Below are positions 42,154-53,400 of a stretch of DNA of 64,000 bases, in pieces (the first letter of the stretch is position 1; each line of letters starts with the position of its first letter). Location: contig JAPDFW010000147.1 in the NCBI GenBank assembly GCA_028826165.1, forward strand, positions 680,501 to 744,500, in the 5' to 3' direction. Source of the stretch: Anaeramoeba ignava. Lineage: Eukaryota > Metamonada > Anaeramoebidae. The notes beneath the pieces are model-generated. The model was given only the letters and a program-made list of their open reading frames with translations. It was not told the origin of the DNA and made no database searches. The translations under genes and the position numbers were made by a program.

Positions 42154-44879
42154 TCAATTTCTTATTTCATTTGAATGAGATTTACAAATTAAACAAACTC
42201 GATAAGTTTTATTAGGATCAATCCAAGGAATAATTTCTCGATGAGAAGTGCAATAATTACAAGCAACAAGACCACATTTTCTACAATGATGCTTTTATTT
42301 ATAAAAAATATATAAATAAAAATATAAAATAAATTTTGATTTTTTAATTTACTCTTCTTCTAAAAACAGTAAATTTAATTCCACATATGAAACAACAATG
42401 TTCAACTGGATCTGGTTGAAAAATTGGAAAAGGAGGTGAAGAAATTAATTGATAATCCAAAAATATTGATGAAAATAAAATAAACCATGTTTCTTTTTCT
42501 TCAATTGATTTAAATGTAAAAATAATTCTTTTTTGAGGATGATAAGAACGAAGTTCCAAAAGTTTATTGGATTGATCTATTTGTTAAATAAGATATAAAT
42601 CCATCAAATAAATTTAAATTTGTTAAATAAGATATAAATTCATCAAATAAATTTAAATTTTTAAATAAGATATAAATTCATCAAATAAATTTAAATTTAT
42701 TAAATAAGATATAAATTCATCAAATAAATTTAAATTTATTAAATAAGATATAAATTCATCAAAGAGATTTAAATTTGTTAAATAAGATATAAATTCATCA
42801 AATAAATTTAAATTTATTAAATAAGATATAAATCCATCAAATAAATTTAAATTTGTTAAATAAGATATAAATTCATCAAATAAATTTAAATTTATTAAAT
42901 AAGATATAAATCCATCAAATAAATTTAAATTTATTAAATAAGATATAAATTCATCAAATAAATTTAAATTTATTAAATAAGATATAAATCCATCAAAGAG
43001 ATTTAAATTTGTTAAATAAGATATAAATTCATCAAATAAATTTAAATTTATTAAATAAGATATAAATTCATCAAAGAGATTTAAATTTGTTAAATAAGAT
43101 ATAAATTCATCAAATAAATTTAAATTTGTTAAATAAGATATAAATTCATCAAATAAATTTAAATTTGGAAAAGAAATTTACTGCGTTTTTTTCTCAGAAA
43201 CCATCTACTAAATGGTATTTCTTGAATCAACTAAATTAAAAATAATATTATTTTTTATAAATTATAAATCAATTATAAATAAATTAGAAATCAATTATAA
43301 ATCAATTATAAATCAATTTACTTCAAAGTTATTTCCATTTTTTTGAGTAATAACAATAGATTGTTTAAAGAAAAATACTTCTGTTGGAATGACTTGCTTA
43401 TTCAATTTCATATTCATTGAAGTTCTAAAAAGAAAAGAATTTTTTTTTGTTCCAAAATCCTGAATAATTTTGATCTATATTTGAATTTGAATTTGAATTT
43501 TATATTTGAATTTGATTTTGATTTTATATTTGAATTTGATTTTATATTTGATTTTGATTTTATATTTGATTTTGATTTTATATTTGAATTTGAATTTGAA
43601 TTTATACAGTTTTGAACTCTGGAATAAGTTGAGAAAAAAAAGATTTAAATTGATCACCAATTTTCTTTTTTAAGGAATTATTAATCTTCTTGGATAATAC
43701 TTTAAAATAATCAAGGATAAATTTAACTTTATATTTATTTAATGAAGTTTTAAATTTTTTGTTCTCAATCATCTTTAAAAATTTTTGTTAAATTTTTGAT
43801 AAATTCTTGTTAAGTTTTTTTTTGAAATCTTTTTTAAATTTTGAAATTATTTACAAATAAATAAAATTCATATCTTAAAATCCAAAAAATTGGAATAAGA
43901 AAATAATATCTATAAAATTTAGATTGAGGATCTTGCTAAAATTTAATTTAGAAATATAAAAAATATTTAATTAAAAAATATTGATTTTTTGATTTTTTGA
44001 TTTTTTGATTTTTCACATTTTTTTCAGTTTCAATAAAATTGCAATATTTATCAATCCATGAATAACTTTCTTCAAAAAGATCTAAATAATCAGAATAATA
44101 ATTCAAACTTAGAATCTATTTTTTAAAAAATATTAAAAAAAAATATTAAAAAAAAATATTAATAAAAAATAAAATCAAGAAATTTTACAATTTTATATAA
44201 ACAATTAATAAAAGAACTTAAAATTTTTGTATGATTAGATTCAGGAATATTCGTTTCAAATTCATTAATTAATAATGAACTATACTAAATTTTTTTAAAA
44301 AAAATGATAAATTTAATTTAAAAAATTTTCAATTATTTTGTTTTTGAAAATTTACTTTATGAATCATTTTTAAATTTTCAAATAATTTTGATTTAAGTTT
44401 TAATGGAAATTGATTTTTTTCATTTAAATTTGAGAAATTTTCCTGTAAAAAGAACAAAAAAAACAATTTAATTTTTTAAATAATTTTTTAATAATAAAAA
44501 TTTTACTTCATTTAAATTAGAAAGTTCATTTAAATAATTTTTTTCATCTTTCAAAATTTGTTTTATTAAAATTGGAATAAAAAATTCTAAAAGATTTTCT
44601 GCTAAAATAAAATAATAAAATATAATAAAATAATAAATGTTTTGTTTTTATAATTTTTTGTTATAATTTTTTTTTAAATTTACTTTCAATTTCATTTTGA
44701 TTTTCATTTTGATTTTGATTTTGAATTTGATTTTGATTTTCATTTTGATTTTCAATTTCTTTTTCTTTTTCATTTTCATTCATTTGTTCATTTTCATTCA
44801 TTTGTTCATTTTCTTTTTCATTTTCATTCATTTGTTCATTTTCATTCATTTGTTCAATTTCATTCATTTTGATTTTCAT
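42154..44879 (-). CDS. DH-PH-FYVE Rho guanine-nucleotide exchange factor (FGD-like)
   Basis: Eleven small exons, all with GT-AG ends and agreeing phases: 44879-44684, 44601-44507, 44442-44356, 44284-44189, 44115-44017, 43935-43855, 43772-43608, 43474-43322, 43230-43182, 42576-42353 and 42291-42154 (~460 residues). Exon 1 encodes a Met-Asn-Glu repeat. Exons 2-7 form a DH domain: ILIKQILKDEKNYLNEL (CR1), LFENLKMIHKYSSLLINEFE, FLIPIFWILRYEFYL (CR3-like). Exons 8-10 form a PH domain ending FKSIEEKETWFILF. Exons 10-11 form a FYVE finger with CFIC, RRRHHCRKCG split by the last intron, and RVCLIC. The FYVE WxxD Trp is replaced. Expected role: activate Rho/Rac/Cdc42 GTPases at PI3P or plasma membranes. 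It is compact relative to animal FGDs. Confidence 0.83.
42577..43181 (-). repeat. 39-bp minisatellite filling intron 9 of the DH-PH-FYVE gene
   Basis: About 15 head-to-tail copies of a 39-base unit (plus strand TTAAATAAGATATAAATTCA then TCAAATAAATTTAAATTTG). On the coding strand the unit is open in one frame and would encode NLNLFDEFISYLT repeatedly; one unit near 42660 is a base short. That frame is not the exon frame, which meets TAA eight codons into the intron. Confidence 0.88.
43475..43607 (-). repeat. AAATATAAAATCAAA-repeat intron 7
   Basis: Intron between DH and PH coding exons (donor GTATAAATTC, acceptor CAAATATAG), composed of AAATTC/AAATATAAAATC units. Confidence 0.75.
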
Positions 44880-44912
44880 TTTTAAAAAGAAAAAGAAAAA
44901 TGAAAAATTTTT

Positions 44913-47900
44913 CTAATTTTTATTATGGATTTTCAATTTCTTTTTCTTTTTTTTTAATTTTTCTTTTCCTAAAAAGAATAAATTTCGACAATAAATTGCT
45001 TCTTTTCTAACAATTCTTTTTTTATCATTTAAAGCAACTTTAAGATTTTTAATAATAATTTGTTTAAAATTTTCCGAAATTTCAAATTGATTTAAAGCCA
45101 ATTTAGAAAGAGTTTTTAAAGAAGAAAGTCTAACTTGAAGAGGATTTTTTTCTGAAACAGTTTTAAGAAGAGAAATAATAATATCTTCAACTTGATTTGA
45201 GGGAAAAACACTTGGTTCATCCAAAAATAATGATAAAGCTTGAATGCAGTTATTATTAATTGAATTTAAATCCTTTTCTTTGAATGTTTTTTTATTTTCA
45301 TCTCCAAAATTTTGTTGTTGAAAATCCAAAAGAGTCTCAAAAATTAACTTTGTAATATTGGATGAATTTTCTTGAATCAATTCACTGGAAATGTTATTAT
45401 ATGTGAATGAAAAAGCTGATGAATAAAAAAATTTCAATTTTTCATCTGTTTGTTTCAATTGCTCAAAAAGATTTGGAAAAATTTTCTTAAAAAATTCCGA
45501 TTTCAAATGAGAAAGTAAATTAGTTGATAAAAAATCAGTAAAAAAATTGAATAAATGCATTTTCATTTCTTGTGATTCTTCGAAAATGATTTGGAATCCT
45601 TGCCATAAATTTTGGATGAGTTTTGTTTCCAAATCTTGTATTTTTGGCGAAATTGAATCCCAAATAGGAATTAATTGAACAAAATCATCTGCAAAAATCA
45701 ATGATTTGATGATCCAAAATAGAAGAATAATTGAATTTGGTAAAAAATCATCAGATTGATTTTCTGTTTGTTTTTCAGCAATATTCTGAACAGAATCATT
45801 GATTAATTTCTTCATTTGAGCTTGAATTTGGTTGATTTTTTGGTCTTTATTGTTGAATTTACTCATTTTCAAATTCAAAAAAAATAAGGCTTGATTTGAA
45901 TATTGACGAGTTAACGCATGTTTTGAATTCAAAGCTAATGAATATAAGTTTTCTAAAGAGTTTTGTGGATTTTGTATAAAAATTTCAAAGCTTGATTTGT
46001 TCATCAATCCAAGAGTAATTGCAAAAAAAACAGGAACATAATCATTCAAATTTAACGGAGTAATATTGACTTGGAAAATTGATCGTTTCTTTTCTTGTGG
46101 ATCAGTTACTTCAACTCTTTTATCAAGATAAAATTGCATGATTTTTGTGTAAAATGATTTTTGGTTGCCTAAAAATCTGTAAATTGTTGAGAACATGTAA
46201 ACTAAATTCTCAAATATTTCCTCATTTTCCAGAAGTAAATTGTGCGAACACATCATTAAAATAATCCATGAAAAAAAGAACTGATGAAAATCTTTTGAAA
46301 TATCTTGAATCACTTGATAAATACTAAATCCAGTTGATTCTTTTTTCTCAATATCACTTTGCATTAAATTTCGAAGTAGATTTTTTGAAATTTCAAGTGC
46401 TTTTTTTGTCATGAATTCAGATTTTTTCTGAAGAGAAGAAATAATCAAATGGATGAATTGGGAGAAAATGTTTGTGAAAAGAAAATCTGATTTGGAAACA
46501 CTAACACAAAAATTGACCAAATCATTAAGTGTTGCTTTTTCAAAAATTGATTTTGGTTTTTGTGGTTGATTTTCTTGAGTGTTAATGTTTTCGTTTTGGA
46601 TTTCCATTGTAATATTTTGCTCATCTTCATCATTTGCAGAATTTGTTATATCAACATATTTTTGAATTTCTGCAAACAACTCTTGGAGTAATATTTCTTT
46701 CAATGATTTTTGGAAGGGAATACTATGGATTGAAAGAATCACAATTGAATCCAAAATGGAGGGAATCAATTCCGTTTTTTTTTGAGTAAAAATGTACTTT
46801 TGGAAAAGTTGAACCAAAAGATTTGCTTCATTTGAATCAAATATAACTAGTCTCCCGAGTTGAGAAATACCCTTAATGGCATATATTGGTAATTGTGATG
46901 AATGAGCATCATCAAATGATTTTATGTTTGAATCCAAATCTTCGTGTAAATCAATAATTTTGTGGTAAATTTCCATTAATTGATCATAAGGAATATTTGA
47001 AACAATTCTTCCATTTGGATTTTGAGTTGATTTCAAAATTTTGTAAATTAATTTCAAAAAAAGATATCGATAAACAGATTTGGAATCATTTAAATTTTGA
47101 TACTCAGAAACACTGAGTGGAAAGAATTCTGAAAATAAAATTTCATTTGCAATATCTGATGATAAACATGCTGTTTCAATCAATTTAATTCCTGTTGATA
47201 TTTGCTCCGAATTTTTTGAATTGAAGATTGATTCTTTGCAAGATGGAATCAAATAGTTCTGAAGAAATTCATTGAGTTTTGTTGATTTTTCAAAAGTTTC
47301 ATGTGAAAGTTGGAAAAGAAAATTTTCAATAGATTTTAATGCATATTTCAACACTGATTTATCAAAAAGATTTTCAGAAATTTCAATGTTAAATGTTTCC
47401 CATATTGATCTAAAAAAAGGAGCAAGAATATCTTCCGAATATTGAGTAAAAATTAATGAAAAAAGTTTAAATGATTGAGTTTTTGTTTCAACACTAATTG
47501 AATCAATTTTATCAAGAATAAATGGAATCAAATATTTTGCAAAATGTGTTGTTGAAATGAAACATTGATTCAAATTCTCTACTAAATCTTTGTTTGTAAT
47601 TTTCTTCATGTTTTTTGGTGGTTCAAATGTTATTGGAAAATAGCATGATATTAAATTGAATAATTCTTGTGAATTTTTTGAGATTATATTATCTGGAAAT
47701 GAAGAAATTGCAATTTTAAAAATTTGGAAAAAAACTAGAATATTTCTTGGATCTTTTTCTCCTTTCATTATTCGAATAAAGATTTCAATAAAGTTTGGTT
47801 GATTTTTTTTAATTTCTAATTTTTAATTTTATAAATAAAATTTTAATATTTAATTTTAATTTTAATTTTAATATTAATTTTAATTTTAATTTTAATTTTA

Positions 47901-49198
47901 ATTTTTATTTTAATTTTGATTTTAATTTTAATTTTAATTTTAATTTTTAATTTTAATTTTAATTTTAATTTTAATTTTAATTTTAATTTTAATTTTAATT
48001 TTAATTTTAATTTTAATTTTAATTTTAATTTTAATTTTAATTTTAATTTTAATTTTAATTTTTAATTTTAATTTTAATTTTTAATTTTAATTTTAATTTT
48101 TAATTTTAATTTTAATTTTTAATTTTAATTTAATTTAATTTTATTTAATTTTAATTTTAAATTTTAATTTTAAATTTAATTTTAATTTTAATTTTAATTT
48201 TAATTTTAATTTTAATTTTAATTTTAATTTTAATATTTAATTTTAATTTTAATTTTAATTTTAATTTTAATATTTAATTTTAATTTTTGGAAAATTTACC
48301 ATCTAAATGTGTTTTAAGAATATATAGAATAGTTTTTGCAATTTGAATTCTTGATTTTTGTTGTAAACTTGGGACATGAACATGTGAATGAATTCTTTTT
48401 AAAATTTTTAATTTTTAATTTTAATTTTAAATTTAATTTTTTTAAAATTTTACTCAAAAATAAATTCTTGTGATTGTTTTTTTGTTAAACCAAAATGTTT
48501 CATAATTGCATAAATTCCTTGAATTACAGCAGGAATTACAGAATAATCCTAAATAAAAAAATTGAATTAAATTATATTTTTAAATTAAATTGAATTGAAT
48601 TATATTTTTAAATTGAATTGAATTATATTTTTAAATTGAATTATATTTTTAAATTGAATTAAATTAAATTAAATTATATTTTTAAATTAAATTAAATATT
48701 AAATTATATTTTTAAATTGAATTTTTAAATTGAATTGAATTATATTTTTAAATTAAATTATATTTTTAAATTGAATTGAATTTTTAAATTGAATTGAATT
48801 AAATTAAATATTAAATTGGATTTTATTTTTAAATTGAATACTTGAAATTTTCTTTTAAAAAATCCAAAAAATAAATCAATTGTATTTTCATCAATTAAAG
48901 AAGAATCTAATTTTGATAAAATTTTTGCAAGAAAAAAAAGAGCTAAAAAAAATTTTTTTTTTTTTAAAATTTTTAGTTAAAAAAATAAAAATAATCTTAA
49001 TAAAAAATAATAATAAAAACCTTTATATCTTAAAATATCATCAACACTTGTTAAAGGAACTTGTAATTCTTCAATTAATTGTTGAATTAAAATTTTTTTT
49101 TCTTTTAAAAGTTGAATAATTTCAGAAAATTTTTCATCTCTTTCTTTTTCATTTAAAATTTCAAAAAATTGTTTTAAAAGTGGTTTAAAAAATTCCAT
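44913..49198 (-). CDS. MMS19: MMS19, cytosolic Fe-S cluster targeting factor
   Basis: Five exons: 49198-49021, 48942-48842, 48548-48454, 48394-48300 and 47815-44913, for ~1123 residues, near the family size of about 1030. Exons 1-4 give the N-terminal helical repeats (VPLTSVDDILRYKALFFLAK; SVIPAVIQGIYAIMKHFGL; VHVPSLQQKSRIQIAKTIL). Exon 5 opens with the hallmark MKGEKDPRNI...LFNLISCYFPITFEPP and ends in the HEAT repeat VALNDKKRIVRKEAIYCR. MMS19 with CIAO1 and CIAO2 hands Fe-S clusters to DNA polymerases, helicases and primase in cytosol and nucleus. Asn/Glu-rich inserts occur near residue 560. A 484-base repeat intron precedes the large exon. It shares a short divergent promoter with the 4-TM gene. 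Confidence 0.92.
47816..48299 (-). repeat. AAAATT-repeat intron 4 of MMS19
   Basis: Donor GTAAATTTTCC, acceptor AAAATTAG, filled with AAAATT hexamers on the coding strand plus AATATT variants. It splits codon G|AA between KTHLD and EIKKNQ. Confidence 0.85.
48549..48841 (-). repeat. AATTCAATTTAAAAATATA-repeat intron 2 of MMS19
   Basis: Donor GTATTCAATTT, acceptor TTATTTAG, with irregular AATTCAATT and TTAAAAATATAATT units between. Splicing joins FFKRKFQ to DYSVIPAV in phase 0. Confidence 0.78.
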
Positions 49199-49297
49199 TT
49201 AAAAAAAAATAAAAGAAAAAAAATGAAAAAAATAATTTTTAAAAAAAGAAAAATCGTTTTCATTTTTTTTTTCATTTTTTTTTATTTTTTTTTAAAT
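49199..49297. promoter_or_regulatory. 99-bp divergent promoter MMS19 / 4-TM gene
   Basis: Only 99 bases between divergent start codons. Minus-oriented TCA in a T tract (49226-49224) is 26 bases before the MMS19 ATG. Plus-oriented TCA at 49260-49262 and 49272-49274 lie 36 and 24 bases before the other ATG. The two sets are mirror images. Confidence 0.55.
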
Positions 49298-49934
49298 ATG
49301 GAATTTATAAGAAAAAGAAAAACTTCAAAAAATAATGATAATAAAGAAAAAAAACCTGTAAAACTTTTAGATAAAACAGAACAAAAGAAAAAAATTGAAA
49401 AAGCTGAACAAGATGCAAAAAAATCAAAAAGGAATTTTGAAGTAAAAAAAAGAATCAAAATCAAAATTGAAAGAATTTTTAATTTATTTTTTAATTTAAT
49501 TTTTAATTTAATTTTTTAATTAGAGAACTTTTAAAATTAGTACAATTGTTTTTATTTGCATTTTTACGTTTTATTTTTTTGAATCAACAAAAAAATTTAT
49601 TAAGATTTCTTTGATTCCTTCATTTTCTTATTTAATTGCTACTTCAGTTTGTTTATTAATTTTATTTCATCTTCAAGATATAAAAAGAAAGAAAATTATT
49701 TATATTGCAATTTTAATAAATATTTTATCTACAATTTTTGTTTTTTTCAAAAATTTAAATCAAAATGAAGAACTTAAACAAAAACAATGTAAATCAGAAT
49801 TACAAAGTTTAATTGTTCTTATTGTTACATTTCTTTATTCTTTAGCTATTTTAATTTTGGAAAATGATTTTCGAAATATTGATAAAGAAATTATTCATTT
49901 TTCTTCTTTAGTTTATGATTATAGAAAAGTTTAA
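49298..49934 (+). CDS. Small four-transmembrane protein
   Basis: Two exons: 49298-49441 and 49524-49934, joined in phase 0, for 184 residues. Residues 1-48 are highly charged (KTEQKKKIEKAEQDAKKSKR) and probably cytosolic. Four hydrophobic segments follow: STIVFICIFTFYFF, LIATSVCLLILFHL, IIYIAILINILSTIFVFF and LIVLIVTFLYSLAILIL, separated by short basic loops. No family is recognised with confidence; the size and layout resemble small ER TMEM proteins (for example TMEM128-like), which is only a guess. The upstream intron is AT-rich and 82 bases long. Confidence 0.65.
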
Positions 49935-50483
49935 AAATTTTTTTCTTATATATTTTTTATTTTGAAAATTGGATTTAAAAAAATCAAAATAAAATCAATA
50001 AAATCAAAAAATTGGAACAAATAATTATTTTGATTTTAATTTTGATTTTGATTTTGATTTAAATTTTGATTTTGATTTTGATTTTAATTTTAATTTTAAT
50101 TTAAATTTTGATTTTAATTTTGATTTTAATTTTAATTTTGATTTTAATTTTGATTTTAATTTTAATTTTAATTTTGATTTTGATTTTAATTTTGATTTAA
50201 ATTTTAATTTTGATTTTAATTTTAATTTTGATTTTAATTTTGATTTTAATTTTGATTTTAATTTTGATTTTAATTTTGATTTTAATTTTAATTTTGATTT
50301 TGATTTAAATTTTAATTTTAATTTTGATTTTAATTTTAATTTTAATTTTAATTTTAATTTTAAATTTTGATTTTAATTTTGATTTTGATTTTGAATTTAA
50401 TTTTAATTTTAATTTTAATTTTAATTTTAATTTTGATTTTAATTTTGAATTTGATTTTTAATTTTTAATTTTGAATTGGGAAA
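49935..50483. repeat. Convergent intergenic AATTTT/GATTTT array
   Basis: About 550 bases between the 4-TM gene stop and the VPS13 stop. It is mostly AATTTT and GATTTT hexamers in mixed order. No gene is seen. Confidence 0.85.
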
Positions 50484-53400
50484 TTAATTTTCGAAATTTG
50501 AAATTTGATTGATTAATTCTTCTTGAATTGCTTTTGCATCTTCCAAATTTTCAAATTGAAATTTCATTTTTTTAGTTTTTTTCTTTGTTGATCCTAAATC
50601 ATAAGTTAATTCCAAGAAATTTCCATTAATTTTATTTTCAAGAATTTGAGTTAATAAGAAATCCAATCTAACATCTTCTTTAACAAAATAAATCATTCGT
50701 TTTTCTAAATTTTTAAATAAATTTTTAAATAAATTTTTATATAAATTTTTAAATAAATTTTTAATATAAATTTTTAATATAAATTTTACAAACCTGTTAA
50801 AATTATATAACTTTTCATCCTCTCAATACAAACTCTAAACTCAATACATAACTCTTTTCTATAAGCACCATTCGATAAATTTGTTAAAAGTAATTGTTGA
50901 GAAGATTTATCAGGATTAAATATTGTTAAAATCCTATCTTGACCAATATAACGAGGAGATCTTGCTTTTCCAAGACTTTTTGGATCAAATAATTTAGTAG
51001 TATTTTTAATTCCATCAAAAACATTAGAAGAAAATTCAGTCACACCAACAACAGGTTTAGAAACAACTCCAACTAAGCCTTTACCAGCACCTTTAAAGAA
51101 GCCTTTTACTCCTTCTTTTTTAGCGCCCTTGATTGGCTGTGTTACAATCCCTGAAATCCCACTCCAAAGACTCTTTGCAAATGCCTTTCCTCCTTTTACT
51201 ACACCATCTCCTGCATGTTTTGGTTTGTTTTTTAACTTGTCTCTTCTTCGTTGTTCTTTGTATTCATCATCTAATGTTAATGCTGTGAATCCTTTCCCAA
51301 CTGCTCCAATTACTTTAGATGCTGTTCCCATTACTCCTGATATAGAATTTTTCACTAGTGACCATGATCCTTTTCCAATTCCAATTGCAAAATCTCCAGG
51401 AGAATGAACTATTCCTTTTGCTGGTTCATGGAAAAATTCAATTACACCTAAAAATAATAATATATAAATTAAATATATAAATTATTTAATTGGAGAAATA
51501 AAAAGTTGGAACAAAAATTTTTTTTTGCTAGTTCAACTTTTTTTCTTTTATTTTATTTTATTTCTTTTAAATTTACCTGTTCCTATTCCTCCTAATAAAC
51601 CAACTGGATCTCCTAAAATATCAATTGAACCAATTATTTTGTATAATTGTTTCATAAATGATCTTGTGTAATGTTTTTGAATTCTATTCACAATCTTGTC
51701 TTGTCTTCCAAAAACATGTCGAAGAACCAATGCATTAAGTTTTATATTTGTTTCTTGAATACTAATAAATGAAGTTCCAAGAATTCGAAGGAAATTATGA
51801 AGGAAATTAGATGATTCAGTTTTACTTTGCATTTCAAATGTAATTTCAAATTTAACAGGATTTAAATGAAGTAATTCGAAATATTGTCTTTTCACTAATG
51901 AACTTTCTTTTCCATTTGAGCTTTGTGATTTAATTAAAGAAAAAACATCTTTTCCTTTCACTAAAGATTGACTTTCAAAAATTTTTGGTTGTCCAAATTG
52001 ATCAAATTTCAAAGAATCAATAAAATCAAGTAATTTATACACAAAACCATCATCAACCTTAATAATTAATTCTTGTAAAAGAAATGATGCGTATTTATAA
52101 TAATCAAGTTCATCTCCATAAATTAAAGAACGAACAAAACTTGCTTTTAAAACAGGTTTTGGATCTGAAAGTGGTTTCTGTTCAATTAAAATAGGATATA
52201 ATGATGTTGGTAATTGATTATCAATTTGGAACTTTTCAAGTGAAAATTCGAATTCTTGATCAATATTACTACTTTCAAACATTGCTTCCAAATTAGTGAA
52301 TGAAATATAAGCAATTTCAATAGGATCATCACTAATTAAGGAAATTCCAAATCCAGGAAGTTTTAATTTTGAAGTGAAATTAACAATTCTTTGTCTTTGA
52401 AGTTCTTTTTCTTTTTCAATTTGTTTTTGTTTTTCTTGTTCTGATTGTGTTTTTTTTAAGTTTGCTTTTTGATTTGTTGGTTTTCAAAATTGGTCCAGAT
52501 TCTTTAATATCTAATATAAAAGTTGTTCCATGTGATTGAATAGAAATGGAAATTTGGCAATCTTGATAATTAATAGGTGAATATTGTTTCAATTTATCAA
52601 TTTTAATAGCTGTAATTAGTTTTTTTTCTGGTGAAGAAATATCTAGAATTTTTGGAAGTTGCAAATTATCCCATGAATAATAAATATTTGTTTGAGCTTC
52701 AATTGTTTCATAATAACTTGAATTTCTTTGATTAATTAAAAAGGGAAATTTGGTGTGATTTCTAATTTGGTATGGTAATTTGTTTTTTAATTGAGGATTA
52801 ATAAAAATATAAAAAGTTGGACCATCATCATTAATATTAACATTTAACATATAAATTTTGTTTGTTTTTGATCTTAATTTCACAGTTTGTTCATCCAATT
52901 CAGTTGCTGAAAAGCCACAAGACCATTTCCAATTTTCCAATTTAACAAAATCATCCTCATTATCATCATCAAGAATATCTTCGGTTTTTTTCTTCTCAAA
53001 TTCAATTTCAACTTCTTTTAAATTTTCATTTAAATTTTCTTTTTCATTTAAATTTTCATTTTCTTTTTCATTTTCTTTTTCATTTTCATTTTCATTTTCA
53101 TTTTGATTTTCATTTAAATTATCTTTTCCAAATTTAATTTTAAGTAAATGAGATGCAAAATTCCAAAAATAAAATGGACTATATTCTTCAGGTTGTAAAA
53201 ATCCTCTTTGTTTTTTTTCTTCTTTTTCAGCAAAAACAATAGGATGTTTAGTTTTATTAATAAGAACAAATCTTGGTGCAAATGTAATAATTTGTGATCT
53301 ATAAAGAGAATGTGTTCCTGGAATTATTGAGTATCCAAATTCATAAATTTGATTTTGATTTTGATTTTGATTTTGATTTTGATTTTGATTTTGATTTTGA

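Noticed and set aside
42577-43181. Regular 39-base repeat resembling a CRISPR array
   Set aside because: Units are contiguous with no unique spacers, in a eukaryotic intron; it is a minisatellite.
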